A stretch of DNA of 64,000 nucleotides from CAMLFJ01 sp040902305. GTDB taxonomy: Bacteria > Methylomirabilota > Methylomirabilia > Rokubacteriales > CSP1-6. Within the stretch, counting starts at the first letter, position 1, and each line of letters opens with the position of its first letter. The notes under the pieces were generated by a model. That model searched no databases and was not told the origin of the DNA. It saw nothing but the letters and a program-made list of their open reading frames with translations. The DNA is taken from the NCBI GenBank assembly GCA_040902305.1, contig JBBDXN010000152.1:3959-67958 (forward strand). Direction: 5' to 3'. Of the stretch, positions 40,978-49,717 are shown in pieces. Position numbers and translations under genes: made by a program.

Positions 40978-42327
40978 ATGAACGAGATGATGCGTCCCGG
41001 ACGTCCACTCGCGTTTCTCGTCGGGCTGGTGCTGCTCGCCGCGCTGGGCGGTGCCCTGCTCTCCCCGCCCGCCGCGCGCTCCCAGGCCGCCGACGTGCTG
41101 CTCAACGTGCTGGCCACCGGCGCCAAGAAGCTCAATATCGTGATCCCGCACTTCACGGTGGTGGGCGGCGCCGATCCCCAGGGGCTCGGGCGCTCCCTGT
41201 CCCAGGTCACGGCCCGGGATCTGACGTTCTCCAGCCTCTTCAGCGTCGTGACCGACGTGCCGCCGATCGCGGCCGGCGATCCGGCCGCCCTCCAGGCCGC
41301 CTTCGCCAACTTCGCCTCCGCGGGGGCGCACGCGGGCCTGCACGGGATCCTGACCCTGCGCGGGGACCGGGCCGAGATCGAGATGCGCCTGCACGACCTG
41401 ACCTCGCCCGAGTTCCGGCTGATCGGGGCCAAGAAGATCCAGCTGCCCGCGGCCCAGGCGCGCCGCCTCGCCCACAAGGTCGCGGACGAGGTGGTGCTGC
41501 AGTTCACCGGCGAGGCGGGAGTGGCCGACACCAAGATCGCGTACGTGACCTCGGGCGGGAGCAGCAAGGAGCTCGGCATGATGGACTACGACGGAGCCGG
41601 CGGCGCGCGCGTGACGTCGAACAACTCCATCAATCTCTCGCCGGTCTGGAGCCCCGACACCCGCTCGCTGGCCTTCACCTCGTACATGCGGGGCTATCCT
41701 TACCTCTACCGGATGTTCCCGTTCGAGAACCGGCCGGTGCAGGTACTGGCCGGCTTCCTCGGCATCAACACCTCGCCCGCCTTCAGCCCGGACGGGCGCT
41801 CCGTCGCGCTGACCCTGTCCCGTGACGGCAACCCCGAGGTCTACCTGCTCAACCTCTCCACCGGGGCCTTCCGGCGGCTCACCACCTACAGCGGCATCGA
41901 CACCGAGCCCACCTGGTCGCCGACCGGGCGCGAGATCGCGTTCGTCTCCGAGCGCGCGGGCGGCGCCCACATCTTCGTGATGGACGCGGAAGGCGCCAAC
42001 GTCCGGCGCCTGACCCACGCGGGGTTCAACACCCAGCCGCGCTGGTCGCCCAAGGGCGACACCATCGTGTACACGTCCCGGCAGGGAAACTTCGACCTCT
42101 GGGGCGTCGGGCCCGATGGGTCGAATCTGCGGCGACTCACCGCGGGTCCCGGCAACAACGAGGGGGCCTCGTGGGCCCCGAACGGACGCCACCTCGTCTT
42201 CCAGTCCAACCGGCTCGCGGGCGGTTATCAGTTATTCACGATGCTGGCCGACGGCGCCGAGCAGCAGCCGCTCACGCGGCCCCCCGGGCAGTCGACAGGT
42301 GCGGCTTGGTCACCCCGCCTGCCGTGA
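40978..42327 (+). CDS. tolB: Tol-Pal system beta propeller protein TolB
   Basis: The protein has 449 residues. A signal peptide (LAFLVGLVLLAALGGALLSPPAARSQA) is followed by the TolB N-terminal domain. A six-bladed propeller of PD40 repeats then shows PAFSPDGRSVALT, PTWSPTGREIAFVS, PRWSPKGDTIVYTS and ASWAPNGRHLVFQS. It is periplasmic, binds Pal, and lies between the TolA-like gene and pal. Confidence 0.94.
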   Translation: MNEMMRPGRPLAFLVGLVLLAALGGALLSPPAARSQAADVLLNVLATGAKKLNIVIPHFTVVGGADPQGLGRSLSQVTARDLTFSSLFSVVTDVPPIAAGDPAALQAAFANFASAGAHAGLHGILTLRGDRAEIEMRLHDLTSPEFRLIGAKKIQLPAAQARRLAHKVADEVVLQFTGEAGVADTKIAYVTSGGSSKELGMMDYDGAGGARVTSNNSINLSPVWSPDTRSLAFTSYMRGYPYLYRMFPFENRPVQVLAGFLGINTSPAFSPDGRSVALTLSRDGNPEVYLLNLSTGAFRRLTTYSGIDTEPTWSPTGREIAFVSERAGGAHIFVMDAEGANVRRLTHAGFNTQPRWSPKGDTIVYTSRQGNFDLWGVGPDGSNLRRLTAGPGNNEGASWAPNGRHLVFQSNRLAGGYQLFTMLADGAEQQPLTRPPGQSTGAAWSPRLP

Positions 42328-42336
42328 TACGATCAT

Positions 42337-42365
42337 TTGGTTCCGTAAAATCACGGTGATAAAGT
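42337..42365 (+). promoter_or_regulatory. Internal promoter ahead of pal
   Basis: TTGGTT (42337-42342), 17 nt, TAAAGT (42360-42365), in a roughly 95-bp AT-rich gap between tolB and pal. This would give pal extra expression above the rest of the operon, as expected for an abundant lipoprotein. Confidence 0.5.
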
Positions 42366-42444
42366 ACTGAGGGATAAAGTTCCAAGCGATAACGTGCGAA
42401 GAACGAACTACTGACGAAGAATGAAACCAAGGAGGATTCAACTT

Positions 42445-43026
42445 ATGGCGCATCGACGGGGAAGCGTGCTGCTGGCCGTTCCAGTGCTCGTTCTCTCTCT
42501 CTTCCTCGTGGGGTGCCCGAAGCGCCCCGCCACGACGGCGGCGTCCGCGCCTCCGCCGACCGGCTCGCCGGCACCCTCGGCCGCGGCGCCCTCCACCACT
42601 CCCGCGCCCGGCCCCTCGATGAGCCCGTCCGGCGCGGCCCCCTCGACCGCCGCGCCCGCGACGCCGCCGCGGCCCAGCGAGTTCCGCGAGAGCGCCAACC
42701 TGAAGGACGTCTTCTTCGATTTCGACCGGTACGACGTCCGCGCCGGCGATGCGAGAGTCCTCGACGCCAACGCGGCGTGGCTGAAGACCAACAACGACCT
42801 GGTCCTGATCGAAGGCCACTGTGACGAGCGCGGCACCAACGAGTACAACCTGGCGCTCGGTGAGCGGCGCGCGAAATCCGCGATGAACTACCTGGTCGGC
42901 CAGGGCGTCCAGGCGAGCCGTATCACGATCATCTCCTACGGCAAGGAGCGGCCCACCTGCACCGAGCACAGCGAGGAGTGCTGGGCCAAGAACCGCCGCG
43001 CGCACTTCCTGGTGAAGGCACGCTAA
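42445..43026 (+). CDS. pal: Peptidoglycan-associated lipoprotein Pal
   Basis: The protein has 193 residues from ATG at 42445, chosen because AAGGAGG lies 9 nt upstream; an ATG at 42421 is also in frame. The lipobox is LFLVGC, then a Pro/Ala/Ser linker, then an OmpA-like domain: LKDVFFDFDRYDVR, LIEGHCDERGTNEYNLALGERRA and ITIISYGKERP. It anchors the outer membrane to peptidoglycan and binds TolB. Confidence 0.94.
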   Translation: MAHRRGSVLLAVPVLVLSLFLVGCPKRPATTAASAPPPTGSPAPSAAAPSTTPAPGPSMSPSGAAPSTAAPATPPRPSEFRESANLKDVFFDFDRYDVRAGDARVLDANAAWLKTNNDLVLIEGHCDERGTNEYNLALGERRAKSAMNYLVGQGVQASRITIISYGKERPTCTEHSEECWAKNRRAHFLVKAR

Positions 43027-43049
43027 GCCCCCCGGGGTTCATCCCCCAC

Positions 43050-43931
43050 GTGGCTCATCCATTGTCCCGATCGACGACGAAGGGGAGCCCCCGGCTCCCC
43101 TTCGTGGCTTGGGCCCTCCTCACCGGCGCGCTGACCGCAGCCGCCGGGTGCGCGGACGTGTCCGGACAGGCGCTGGAGCAGGACGTGGCCCAGCTCCGGC
43201 AGGATCTCAACTCCCTGACCCTGGCGGTGCATCGCAGCCGCGGCGACACCGAGACCGTCGTGGGCCAGCTCGACCGCCGCACCCGGGAGCAGAGCGCGGA
43301 GAGCGGCAAGCAGAGCGCCACCCTCAACGCCAGACTCGACGCGCTCTCCAGCGAGGTCGGGCGTGTCTCCGCCCGCGTGGACGAGCTGGCCCAGCGCGTC
43401 GAGACGCTCGGCCGTCCGGCTCCTTCCGGCGGCGCGGCCCCGGTGCCCCCACCCTCCCGCTCCGGCCCCGCTCCGGCCCCGTCGGTCGCCGCGGTCCCAC
43501 CACCGGCCCGCTCCGGCGCCGGTGCGGAAGAGAGCTACCAGGCCGCCTATCTCGACTTCAGCAAGGGGCTCTATCCCCTTGCGGTGTCCGGCTTCCGCGA
43601 TTTCCTGCGCCGGTTCCCGGACTCGCCCCTGGCCGACAGCTCGCAGTACTGGATCGGAGAAGCGTACTTCAGCATGGCGCGCGCCACCGCGAGCCAGCCC
43701 GAGAAGGCGCGCGAGAACCTCGAGCAGGCGGTCCAGGAATTCCGCAAGGTGGTCGTCGCCTATCCGCGCGGAAGCAAGGTGCCGACCGCGCTCTACAAGG
43801 AGGCGCTCGCCCTCGTGGAGCTCAAGCAAACCGCGCTCGCGCAGGCGAGGCTCCAGTATCTGGTCGAGCACTTCCCGCAGTCGGAAGAGGCCCCGCTGGC
43901 GAAGGAGCGGTTGGCGGGCCTGAAGGAGTAG
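43050..43931 (+). CDS. cpoB: Cell division coordinator CpoB/YbgF-like tol-pal system protein
   Basis: The protein has about 293 residues from GTG at 43050. Its signal peptide has a basic n-region and a possible lipobox (GALTAAAGC), a difference from typical CpoB. A coiled-coil domain spans about 40-115 (LEQDVAQLRQDLNSLT, LNARLDALSSEVGRVSARVDELAQRVE), then a Pro-rich linker, then TPR repeats (YQAAYLDFSKGLYPLAVSGFRDFLRRFPDSPLAD...). A shorter start at 43104 is possible but loses the charged n-region. A 13-bp hairpin lies within the first codons. Confidence 0.85.
   Translation: MAHPLSRSTTKGSPRLPFVAWALLTGALTAAAGCADVSGQALEQDVAQLRQDLNSLTLAVHRSRGDTETVVGQLDRRTREQSAESGKQSATLNARLDALSSEVGRVSARVDELAQRVETLGRPAPSGGAAPVPPPSRSGPAPAPSVAAVPPPARSGAGAEESYQAAYLDFSKGLYPLAVSGFRDFLRRFPDSPLADSSQYWIGEAYFSMARATASQPEKARENLEQAVQEFRKVVVAYPRGSKVPTALYKEALALVELKQTALAQARLQYLVEHFPQSEEAPLAKERLAGLKE
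43077..43105 (+). terminator. Perfect 13-bp hairpin between pal and cpoB coding sequence
   Basis: ACGAAGGGGAGCC, loop CCC, GGCTCCCCTTCGT. It is 50 nt after the pal stop and inside the first codons of the cpoB frame, with no T-run after it. It could terminate or attenuate the pal transcript, or hide the cpoB start region. Confidence 0.5.
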
Positions 43932-43971
43932 CTGGGGAGCGGCGCCGACCACGCGCCGATGCGACGAGGTT

Positions 43972-44496
43972 CTACGACTGCTCGTCCTGCTCCGCGGGGT
44001 TGAAGACCCAGATCACCGTCACGTCGTCATCCGGGTTCGAGTACACCATCACGCTGCGGTTCGGATCGGCGGAGGAGACGTCCTGCACCACCACCGGCGC
44101 CGCCTGGGCCCTGGGCACCGTCACCTGGGCGCTGGGCCAGAGCACCAGGGCCGCCGCGAGGCTCGAGACCATGACGCTCCCGAGAGCCACCCGCGGATGC
44201 CCCCAGACCGGCTTCCAGAACGGCAGCCACCAGGCCTCCCGGACGGGCCCCGGCGTCTCCCGGGCGATGCGCATTCGGACCGAGGGCCAGAAGCCGGCCC
44301 AATCGGGGTCCACCACCGCCGGCTCGGCGCTCCGGACCAGGGCACGGAGCCGATGGAGTCGCTCCATCTCTCCACCACAGCGGTCGCAGCGGGCCACGTG
44401 AGCGGCGGTGATGCGCCCCATCCGGGGGCCGAGCGCGGCGTCGACGAGGCGCTCGAGTCGAGGGCGATTCCAGAGGCATCCGAGGCTCGGCATCAT
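43972..44496 (-). CDS. Anti-sigma-factor-like membrane protein with zinc-finger motif
   Basis: The protein has 174 residues (ATG at 44496 or 44493). The N-terminal domain has HVARCDRCGGEMERL, the HxxxCxxC signature of zinc-binding anti-sigma domains. One membrane helix is near 105-125 (VALGSVMVSSLAAALVLW), and a periplasmic tail has SVMVYSNPDDDVTVIWVFN. No sigma factor gene is adjacent, so the partner is elsewhere. A TATACT box lies 5-8 nt upstream of the two ATGs, so the mRNA may be leaderless. Confidence 0.7.
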   Translation of the reverse strand: MMPSLGCLWNRPRLERLVDAALGPRMGRITAAHVARCDRCGGEMERLHRLRALVRSAEPAVVDPDWAGFWPSVRMRIARETPGPVREAWWLPFWKPVWGHPRVALGSVMVSSLAAALVLWPSAQVTVPRAQAAPVVVQDVSSADPNRSVMVYSNPDDDVTVIWVFNPAEQDEQS

Positions 44497-44535
44497 CGAA
44501 AAGTATACCTCGTACCCTGAGACGCGGGCGGCCCC

Positions 44536-44564
44536 TTGAATATTCCGGGGCGACCCCCTAAGGT
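44536..44564 (+). promoter_or_regulatory. Promoter of the alpha/beta hydrolase gene
   Basis: TTGAAT (44536-44541), 17 nt, TAAGGT (44559-44564). The ATG at 44574 is 10 nt after the -10, leaving almost no leader. Confidence 0.45.
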
Positions 44565-44573
44565 CGGAACGCC

Positions 44574-45203
44574 ATGGAAGAACCCCTGATCGTCCACGTT
44601 GCAGGCGGGCCCGCGCTCGAGGCCCGGCTGGCGCCGGTCGCGACCCCCAAGGGCGGCTTCGTCGTCTGCCATCCGCACCCCCTCTATGGCGGGGACATGG
44701 ACAACCCCGTGGTGATCCGGGCCGCCGAGGTCGCGCAAGCCGGCCGCTACGCCACGCTCCGCTTCAATTTCCGTGGCGTGGGCGCCTCGGAAGGGACCCA
44801 CGACAAGGGCCAGGGCGAGCAGGAGGACATACGGTCAGCCATGACGGCCATGGCGGCCCATCTGCCCGCCGGGAGCCCGGTCGGCGTGCTGGGCTACTCG
44901 TTCGGGGCGGCGATGGCGGCGCGCGCCACCCGCCCGAGCGTCCCCGACGCGCCGCTCGGGCTGATCGCCCCACCGCTCGGCATGTTCGACTTCGACTTTC
45001 TCCAGGCGGGCGCCGGCCGCCTGCTCCTAGTGGCCGGCACGGCGGATGCCTACTGCCCGGTCGCGGGGCTCCACCGGCTCGCCGCGCTCACGGCGGCCGA
45101 GGAGCGCATCATCGAGGGGGCGGACCACTTCTTCTTCGGCAAGCTCTATCCGCTGGGCGAGGCGATCGGGGCCTGGGTGGCCGGGACCCCGCCGGGCCGG
45201 TGA
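44574..45203 (+). CDS. Alpha/beta hydrolase (dienelactone hydrolase-like)
   Basis: The protein has 209 residues. The nucleophile elbow is GVLGYSFGAAMAAR (Ser in G-Y-S-F-G), the oxyanion region is VVCHPHPLYGGDMDN, and RFNFRGVGASEG follows. The acid and His are likely in GTADAYCP and EGADHFFFGKL. This is the small uncharacterised hydrolase group with the HPHPxxGG motif; the substrate is unknown. It is followed by DUF502 on the other strand with no gap. Confidence 0.88.
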   Translation: MEEPLIVHVAGGPALEARLAPVATPKGGFVVCHPHPLYGGDMDNPVVIRAAEVAQAGRYATLRFNFRGVGASEGTHDKGQGEQEDIRSAMTAMAAHLPAGSPVGVLGYSFGAAMAARATRPSVPDAPLGLIAPPLGMFDFDFLQAGAGRLLLVAGTADAYCPVAGLHRLAALTAAEERIIEGADHFFFGKLYPLGEAIGAWVAGTPPGR

Positions 45204-45815
45204 TCAGAGCCGCTCGCGTGGCAGGCGCGGCGGGGTGGCGGTGCCCGCGGAGAGGATGATGCGGATGCCCTCCTCCACGGTGAGGCCGGTCGGGAGCGTC
45301 TCCTCCTTCGCCACCACGATGATGTCGCCCAGATACAGGTTGTTGGTGGGAACGAAGACGGTGACCATGGCCCGCTTGCCCTCGACCCCCTCGATCAGCA
45401 GCTCGGAGGTGACGAAACCGAAGACGTACTCGCCCTTGCGGGGATGCTCGGCGAGCACCACCGCCTTGAAGGAGTTCCGCTGCTGGGGCGAGAACGACTC
45501 CAGGAGCTGCTTCACGGAGGGATAGATGCTGCGGAAGATCGGCACGTGCTCGAAGAGGCGCTCGATGCGGGCGAGGATCCGCCGGCCGACCACGTTGCGC
45601 GCGATCGTCCCCATGATGAAGATGATGACGACCGCGGTGAGGAAGCCCAGGCCGGGGATGCGCCGACCGATCATCTGGGTGTACACCGGGGAGAAGAAAT
45701 CGTCGATCGCGTTCCAGAACACCCACAGCAGCCAGGCGGTGGCGATGGCGGGGACGGTGGAGAACAGCCCGGTGATGAATCGAACCTTGATCGAATTCCG
45801 GAAACTGCCCGACAT
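45204..45815 (-). CDS. DUF502 family inner-membrane protein
   Basis: The protein has 203 residues. Two membrane helices at the N-terminus (GLFSTVPAIATAWLLWVFW, GLGFLTAVVIIFIMGTIA) are followed by the conserved DUF502 cytoplasmic part: IPIFRSIYPSVKQLLE-type segment, AVVLAEHPRKGEYVFGFVT and VFVPTNNLYLGDIIVV. The family is widespread, with no assigned biochemical role. Its start is only 9 nt from that of the divergent SDR gene, so the promoters overlap coding sequence. Confidence 0.88.
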   Translation of the reverse strand: MSGSFRNSIKVRFITGLFSTVPAIATAWLLWVFWNAIDDFFSPVYTQMIGRRIPGLGFLTAVVIIFIMGTIARNVVGRRILARIERLFEHVPIFRSIYPSVKQLLESFSPQQRNSFKAVVLAEHPRKGEYVFGFVTSELLIEGVEGKRAMVTVFVPTNNLYLGDIIVVAKEETLPTGLTVEEGIRIILSAGTATPPRLPRERL

Positions 45816-45824
45816 GTCGAATCG

Positions 45825-46583
45825 ATGAAATCATACGCTCCAGGGCAAGTCAAGGAACTGACCGGCAAGGCGGCGCTCGTGACCGGCGGCGCGGTGCGAG
45901 TCGGGCTCGAGATCGCGCGCGCGCTCGCGGAGGCGGGCGCCGACGTGGCGGTCGGCTACCGACGCTCGGCCGCGGAAGCGCGCGCGGCGGTGCGGGAGCT
46001 GCAAGCCCGTGGGGTGCGGGCGGTGGCGCTGCGGGCCGACGTGAGCCGGCCGCGCGAGGCGCGCGCCCTCGTGGCGAGCGCGGTGAAGCACCTCGGCCGC
46101 CTCGACATCCTCGTCAACAACGCGGCGCTCTTTCTCCGCACGCCCGTCCTGACCACCACGCCCGCGCAGTTCGATCGGCTCATGGCCGTCAACCTGCGCG
46201 CGCCGTTCTTCTGCAGCCAGGCGGCGGCCCGGGCCATGGGCCGCCGCGGCGGGCGCATCGTCAACATCGCGGACGTCGGCGCGGTCCGCGCCTGGCCGGG
46301 CTACGTGCCCTACGGCATCTCCAAGGCCGGCGTGGTGATGCTCACCCGCGGGCTCGCCGCCGCGCTCGCCCCTCGCATCCAGGTGAACGCGGTGGCGCCG
46401 GGGGTCGTGCTCCTGCCCGAGGGCTTCCCTCGCGAATCGGGGCGCCGGCTCGCCGCGCGCATCCCGATGGGCCGGCACGGGCGGCCCGCCGACGTGGCAC
46501 AGGCGGTCCGTTTCTTCGCGACGTGCTCCGATTACGTGACCGGGCAGGTGCTCTTCGTCGACGGGGGAACGTCGGTCGTATAG
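45825..46583 (+). CDS. SDR family oxidoreductase
   Basis: The protein has 252 residues. The Rossmann start is KAALVTGGAVRVGLEIARALAEAG, followed by ILVNNAALF, the catalytic Ser region near NIADVGAVRAWPG, YGISKAG (Tyr-x3-Lys) and IQVNAVAPGVVL. The TGGAVRVG pattern is like pteridine reductase/FabG-type NADPH enzymes. The start is not secure: ATG at 45825 is close to the divergent gene, and a later start near ELTGKAALV is possible. Confidence 0.87.
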   Translation: MKSYAPGQVKELTGKAALVTGGAVRVGLEIARALAEAGADVAVGYRRSAAEARAAVRELQARGVRAVALRADVSRPREARALVASAVKHLGRLDILVNNAALFLRTPVLTTTPAQFDRLMAVNLRAPFFCSQAAARAMGRRGGRIVNIADVGAVRAWPGYVPYGISKAGVVMLTRGLAAALAPRIQVNAVAPGVVLLPEGFPRESGRRLAARIPMGRHGRPADVAQAVRFFATCSDYVTGQVLFVDGGTSVV

Positions 46584-46624
46584 CCGGCGGGCCGCCGGGT
46601 TGACGACGAGGAGGGCCGGCGCGG

Positions 46625-47308
46625 CTATGTGCGGCCGACGCGGCCGCCGCCCATGGCGCGCAAGAACTCGCTCATGGACGGGAAGCGCATCATCGGGTTC
46701 TCGCGCTTCTCGGCGCCGATGGTGGTCTGCGAGCCGCCGTAGTTGTGGCCGGGCAGCACCACCGTCTCCTCGGGCAGCGCGCCCAGGCGCTGCGTGAGCG
46801 AGGTGTACATCTCCTTCGGGTCGCTTCCGGGCAGGTCCGTGCGACCGCACGAGCGGATGAAGAGCGTGTCCCCGGAGATCAGGCAGCCGTTCACCAGGAA
46901 GCACTGTGAGCCCGGGGTGTGGCCCGGCGTGTGGATGAAGGTCAGCGGCACCTTCCCCACCTGCAGGGTGTCGCCCCCCTGCACCTGGACCAGATCGGAG
47001 CCGAAGCCCTTCAGGAACTCGCGCTCGTCCTTGTGCACGTAGACCTTCATGGGGTGCTTGGCGAGCAGCTCCTCGACCCCGGGGATGTCGTGGCCGAAGA
47101 GGTGACCGCCCACGTGATCCTGGTGCGTGTGGGTGACCAGCGCGCCGGTGAGCCGCATGTCGTCGGCGGCCGCGAGGTCCGCGATGCCGTCGATCTCCCA
47201 GGCCGGGTCCACCACCACGCACTCCCGGCTGGCCTGGTCGCCGATGAGATAGACGAAGTTCTGCATCGGTCCCAGCTCGATCTGCTTCAGGTAGAGCGGC
47301 TGCGCCAT
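46625..47308 (-). CDS. MBL-fold hydrolase (glyoxalase II/persulfide dioxygenase-like)
   Basis: The protein has 227 residues. The metal motif is THTHQDHVGG (HxHxDH), with further ligands in HTPGHTPGS, ISGDTLF and LPGHNYG. This is the pattern of the glyoxalase II/ETHE1 group, which hydrolyses thioesters or oxidises glutathione persulfide. There is no fused rhodanese. Its ATG overlaps the TGA of the upstream secreted protein gene (TGATG). Confidence 0.9.
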   Translation of the reverse strand: MAQPLYLKQIELGPMQNFVYLIGDQASRECVVVDPAWEIDGIADLAAADDMRLTGALVTHTHQDHVGGHLFGHDIPGVEELLAKHPMKVYVHKDEREFLKGFGSDLVQVQGGDTLQVGKVPLTFIHTPGHTPGSQCFLVNGCLISGDTLFIRSCGRTDLPGSDPKEMYTSLTQRLGALPEETVVLPGHNYGGSQTTIGAEKRENPMMRFPSMSEFLRAMGGGRVGRT

Positions 47309-47706
47309 CAGTATCCGTTCACCCACACCCGCTGGTAGTAGCCGCCGCTCACGATCCGTGGCTGGTACCCGCCGCCCACCAGCGCGCCCTCCGTCGTGAC
47401 GTAGCCCGGAACCCAGACATACGTCGTGTACGCGGTCGGCACCCACTGATAGGCCCAGTACCCCGCGCAGCACGGGTAGGACACGACCGGGGGGTGCGAG
47501 ACGACGGGCGGGCGGCCGGGATGCCCGTGGGGCGGCTTCGCGGGCGCGTGGGGCGCGGGGCGGGGCTCGAGCGGCGCGGGAGGTGGCGTCATCGCGAAGG
47601 GATTGGGCGCGAGCACGGTCGGGCGCAGCCCACCGGCGGTCGCCGGGTCGAGCGAGCCCCCCAGGATCAGCAGCGCAAAGCTTGCGATGACGGCGACGGT
47701 TCTCAT
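47308..47706 (-). CDS. Secreted Pro/Gly/Tyr-rich small protein
   Basis: The protein has 132 residues. The signal peptide is MRTVAVIASFALLILGGSLDPATA. The mature region is Pro/His-rich (PLEPRPAPHAPAKPPHGHPGRPP) and then aromatic (CCAGYWAYQWVPTAYTTYVWVPG...GGYYQRVWVNGY), typical of small cell-envelope proteins with YXP-like repeats. Function is unknown. It is coupled by overlap to the MBL-fold gene. Confidence 0.7.
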   Translation of the reverse strand: MRTVAVIASFALLILGGSLDPATAGGLRPTVLAPNPFAMTPPPAPLEPRPAPHAPAKPPHGHPGRPPVVSHPPVVSYPCCAGYWAYQWVPTAYTTYVWVPGYVTTEGALVGGGYQPRIVSGGYYQRVWVNGY

Positions 47707-47795
47707 GTCTCCTCCGACGGCCGGTCCGATGGCGGTATTCTGCCACCGTCTCCCCGGCCGGGGAAGCCGGGTCAGCCCGGGGAAGTGGAAGTCGG

Positions 47796-49574
47796 TCAGG
47801 ACGACGGGATCTCGGTCCTCGCCTTGCGCAGGTCGTCGAGATCCGTGCTGGACACCGCGAAGATGCCGGGTTGCGCCCCCAGCTTCACGTAGGTGACGGC
47901 GCCGTCGGTGCGCCCCACCTGGAGCGTGGCCAGCTCGGCGTCCCCGCTCTTGAACAGGGTCACGGCCATCTCCGGCTTGTCGAGCCCGAACTTGGCGGCG
48001 TCCTCCGGACCCTTGGCCGCGATCTCCTTCCACTTGAGCGCCTTCAGCCCGAGCAGCAGGCCCGCCACCCGGCCGGCCTTGGTGCCGCCGGGGACCGGCT
48101 CCACCACCTTCCACTCCGTCTCGCCGCTCTTCTCCACGACCAGGGGCTTGTCCGCGCCGGCCAGACGCGCCTTCTTGATGTCGCCCGGGTCGAACGCGGG
48201 GAGCAACGTCCGGTCTCGCAGCTCCGCGACGCCCGGGGCGAGATCGGCGAGCATCTTGCCCTCGACCAGGACCACCGGGCCCTCGCCCTGCACCGCGGCC
48301 AGCGCCGCGGGCTGCCCGCCGCGGCGCTCGGACGAGGACTGGAGCAGGAGCGTCTTCGGCGCCTTGGCGCCCTCCTCCCAGAGCTTGACGGTGACCTCGG
48401 GCCGGGTCAGAAAGCGCGCCGCCTCCGCGGGCGTCTCGGCGAGGAAGCCGAGCGCGCGAAGGTCGCGGATCTTCCACAGGAGCCCGGTCACCGCGGCCGG
48501 GTCGGCCTTGAGCGCCTCCGGCGCGGTGAGCTTCCAGCCGGTGCCGTCCTTCTCGAGCGTGACGGCCTCGCGCCCGTGGGCGAGCTCGACCTTGACGACC
48601 TTGTCGTAGGCATAGGCGACGACGGTCTTGTCGCGGAGCCCCGCCACCGTCTTCGGAAACGTCGTCCACAGCGTCTCCGCGGTCAGCATGACGCCCGGCT
48701 CGCCGTCGCGCTTCACGTAGACGCCCTTCTTCTCCGGCTCCGGGCGCCCCACCAGCAGGGTCCGGGACGAGCGGTCCTTGTCCCGGCCGAGCCACACCGT
48801 CACGCGCGAGGGCTTGTCGAGCCCATAGGGGGCCAGGGATTTCGGCGCGTCGTCCACGAACTCGATGGCCTTGGCTCCCTCGAGCTTCTCGAGGAACTCG
48901 GCCACCATCTCCGCGTCGGCGGGGAGCGCGCGCGGCTTCACGATCCGCCACTTGCCGGGCTCGTCGGCGGCCAGACCGATGTGATCGCCCGCCACGTCCA
49001 GGTCCAGCCCGGTGAGAGCCTTCCGGTCGAAGGCGATCACGCTGCGGTCCCGGAAATCGGCCACCGGCCGGGCGGTGTCGCGCGCGATGCCCTCCGACAT
49101 CGTGATCACCGCGGGCTTGTCGCCCTCGCGCGCGTAGACCCAGACCCCGGTCGGGTTCTTGCCGCCCACGCGCAGCACGAGCGGCGCCGCGCGTCCCTGC
49201 ACCTCGAGGCGCACTTCCGCCTCCGGAGGATCGAGGCCGAACTCGGCGGGCTTGGCCGGGTTCGGATCGATCTCCCGATCCATCCGCGCGGTGGCAAGCC
49301 CGGTCACCATGTCGTCCACCGCGGCGCGGTCGGCCCGCACCTTGAGCGGCTCGAGCATCTCCCAGCCGTCCGCGGTGCGCTTGAGATGCAGCGTCTCGTT
49401 CTTGCGGGTGATCGTGACGCTCAGGACATCCTTGGGCTCGACGGTCCAGATGCGTCCCTTCGCGGACTCCGCCTTCTCGCGCTTGGGGTTGAGCCAGTAG
49501 GCGTCGTAGTAGAAGAAGCCACCGAGACCGGCGGCCAGCAGGAGGAGGACGACGAGGGTCTTGCCGCGCGCCAT
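47796..49574 (-). CDS. DUF4340 domain-containing protein of the Gld-type ABC operon
   Basis: The protein has 592 residues. One N-terminal membrane helix (KTLVVLLLLAAGLGGFFYYDAYWL) is followed by three or so DUF4340 repeats. These are recognised by phrases such as FGLDPPEAEVRLEV, YGLDKPSRVTVWLG, FGLDKPEMAVTLF and ELRDRTLLPAFDPGDIKK. The protein follows a Gld-type exporter gene set, the usual place for this family. It is probably a periplasmic component with an unknown load. The gap upstream (49639-49648) may hide a short stretch, but the ATG looks natural. Confidence 0.85.
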   Translation of the reverse strand: MARGKTLVVLLLLAAGLGGFFYYDAYWLNPKREKAESAKGRIWTVEPKDVLSVTITRKNETLHLKRTADGWEMLEPLKVRADRAAVDDMVTGLATARMDREIDPNPAKPAEFGLDPPEAEVRLEVQGRAAPLVLRVGGKNPTGVWVYAREGDKPAVITMSEGIARDTARPVADFRDRSVIAFDRKALTGLDLDVAGDHIGLAADEPGKWRIVKPRALPADAEMVAEFLEKLEGAKAIEFVDDAPKSLAPYGLDKPSRVTVWLGRDKDRSSRTLLVGRPEPEKKGVYVKRDGEPGVMLTAETLWTTFPKTVAGLRDKTVVAYAYDKVVKVELAHGREAVTLEKDGTGWKLTAPEALKADPAAVTGLLWKIRDLRALGFLAETPAEAARFLTRPEVTVKLWEEGAKAPKTLLLQSSSERRGGQPAALAAVQGEGPVVLVEGKMLADLAPGVAELRDRTLLPAFDPGDIKKARLAGADKPLVVEKSGETEWKVVEPVPGGTKAGRVAGLLLGLKALKWKEIAAKGPEDAAKFGLDKPEMAVTLFKSGDAELATLQVGRTDGAVTYVKLGAQPGIFAVSSTDLDDLRKARTEIPSS

Positions 49575-49717
49575 GGGGCTAGGGAACTCGGAGGGGGGCT
49601 ACGCCTCCCTCCGCCCCTCCCCCCAAACAACGAATCGCNNNNNNNNNNCCCCCCCCCCCCCTGGAAGTGGACCCGCTTGCCTGCCCGTGCGTCGGCCAGT
49701 GTTGCCAAGACAGATTC
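49575..49717. other. Assembly gap region: 10 N (49639-49648) followed by poly-C
   Basis: Ten Ns and 13 C lie between the DUF4340 start and the stop of the GldG-like gene. Before the gap is a GGAGG...CCTCC hairpin-capable stretch (49590-49608). The distance between the two genes is therefore unknown, and short peptides predicted across it are unreliable. Confidence 0.85.
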
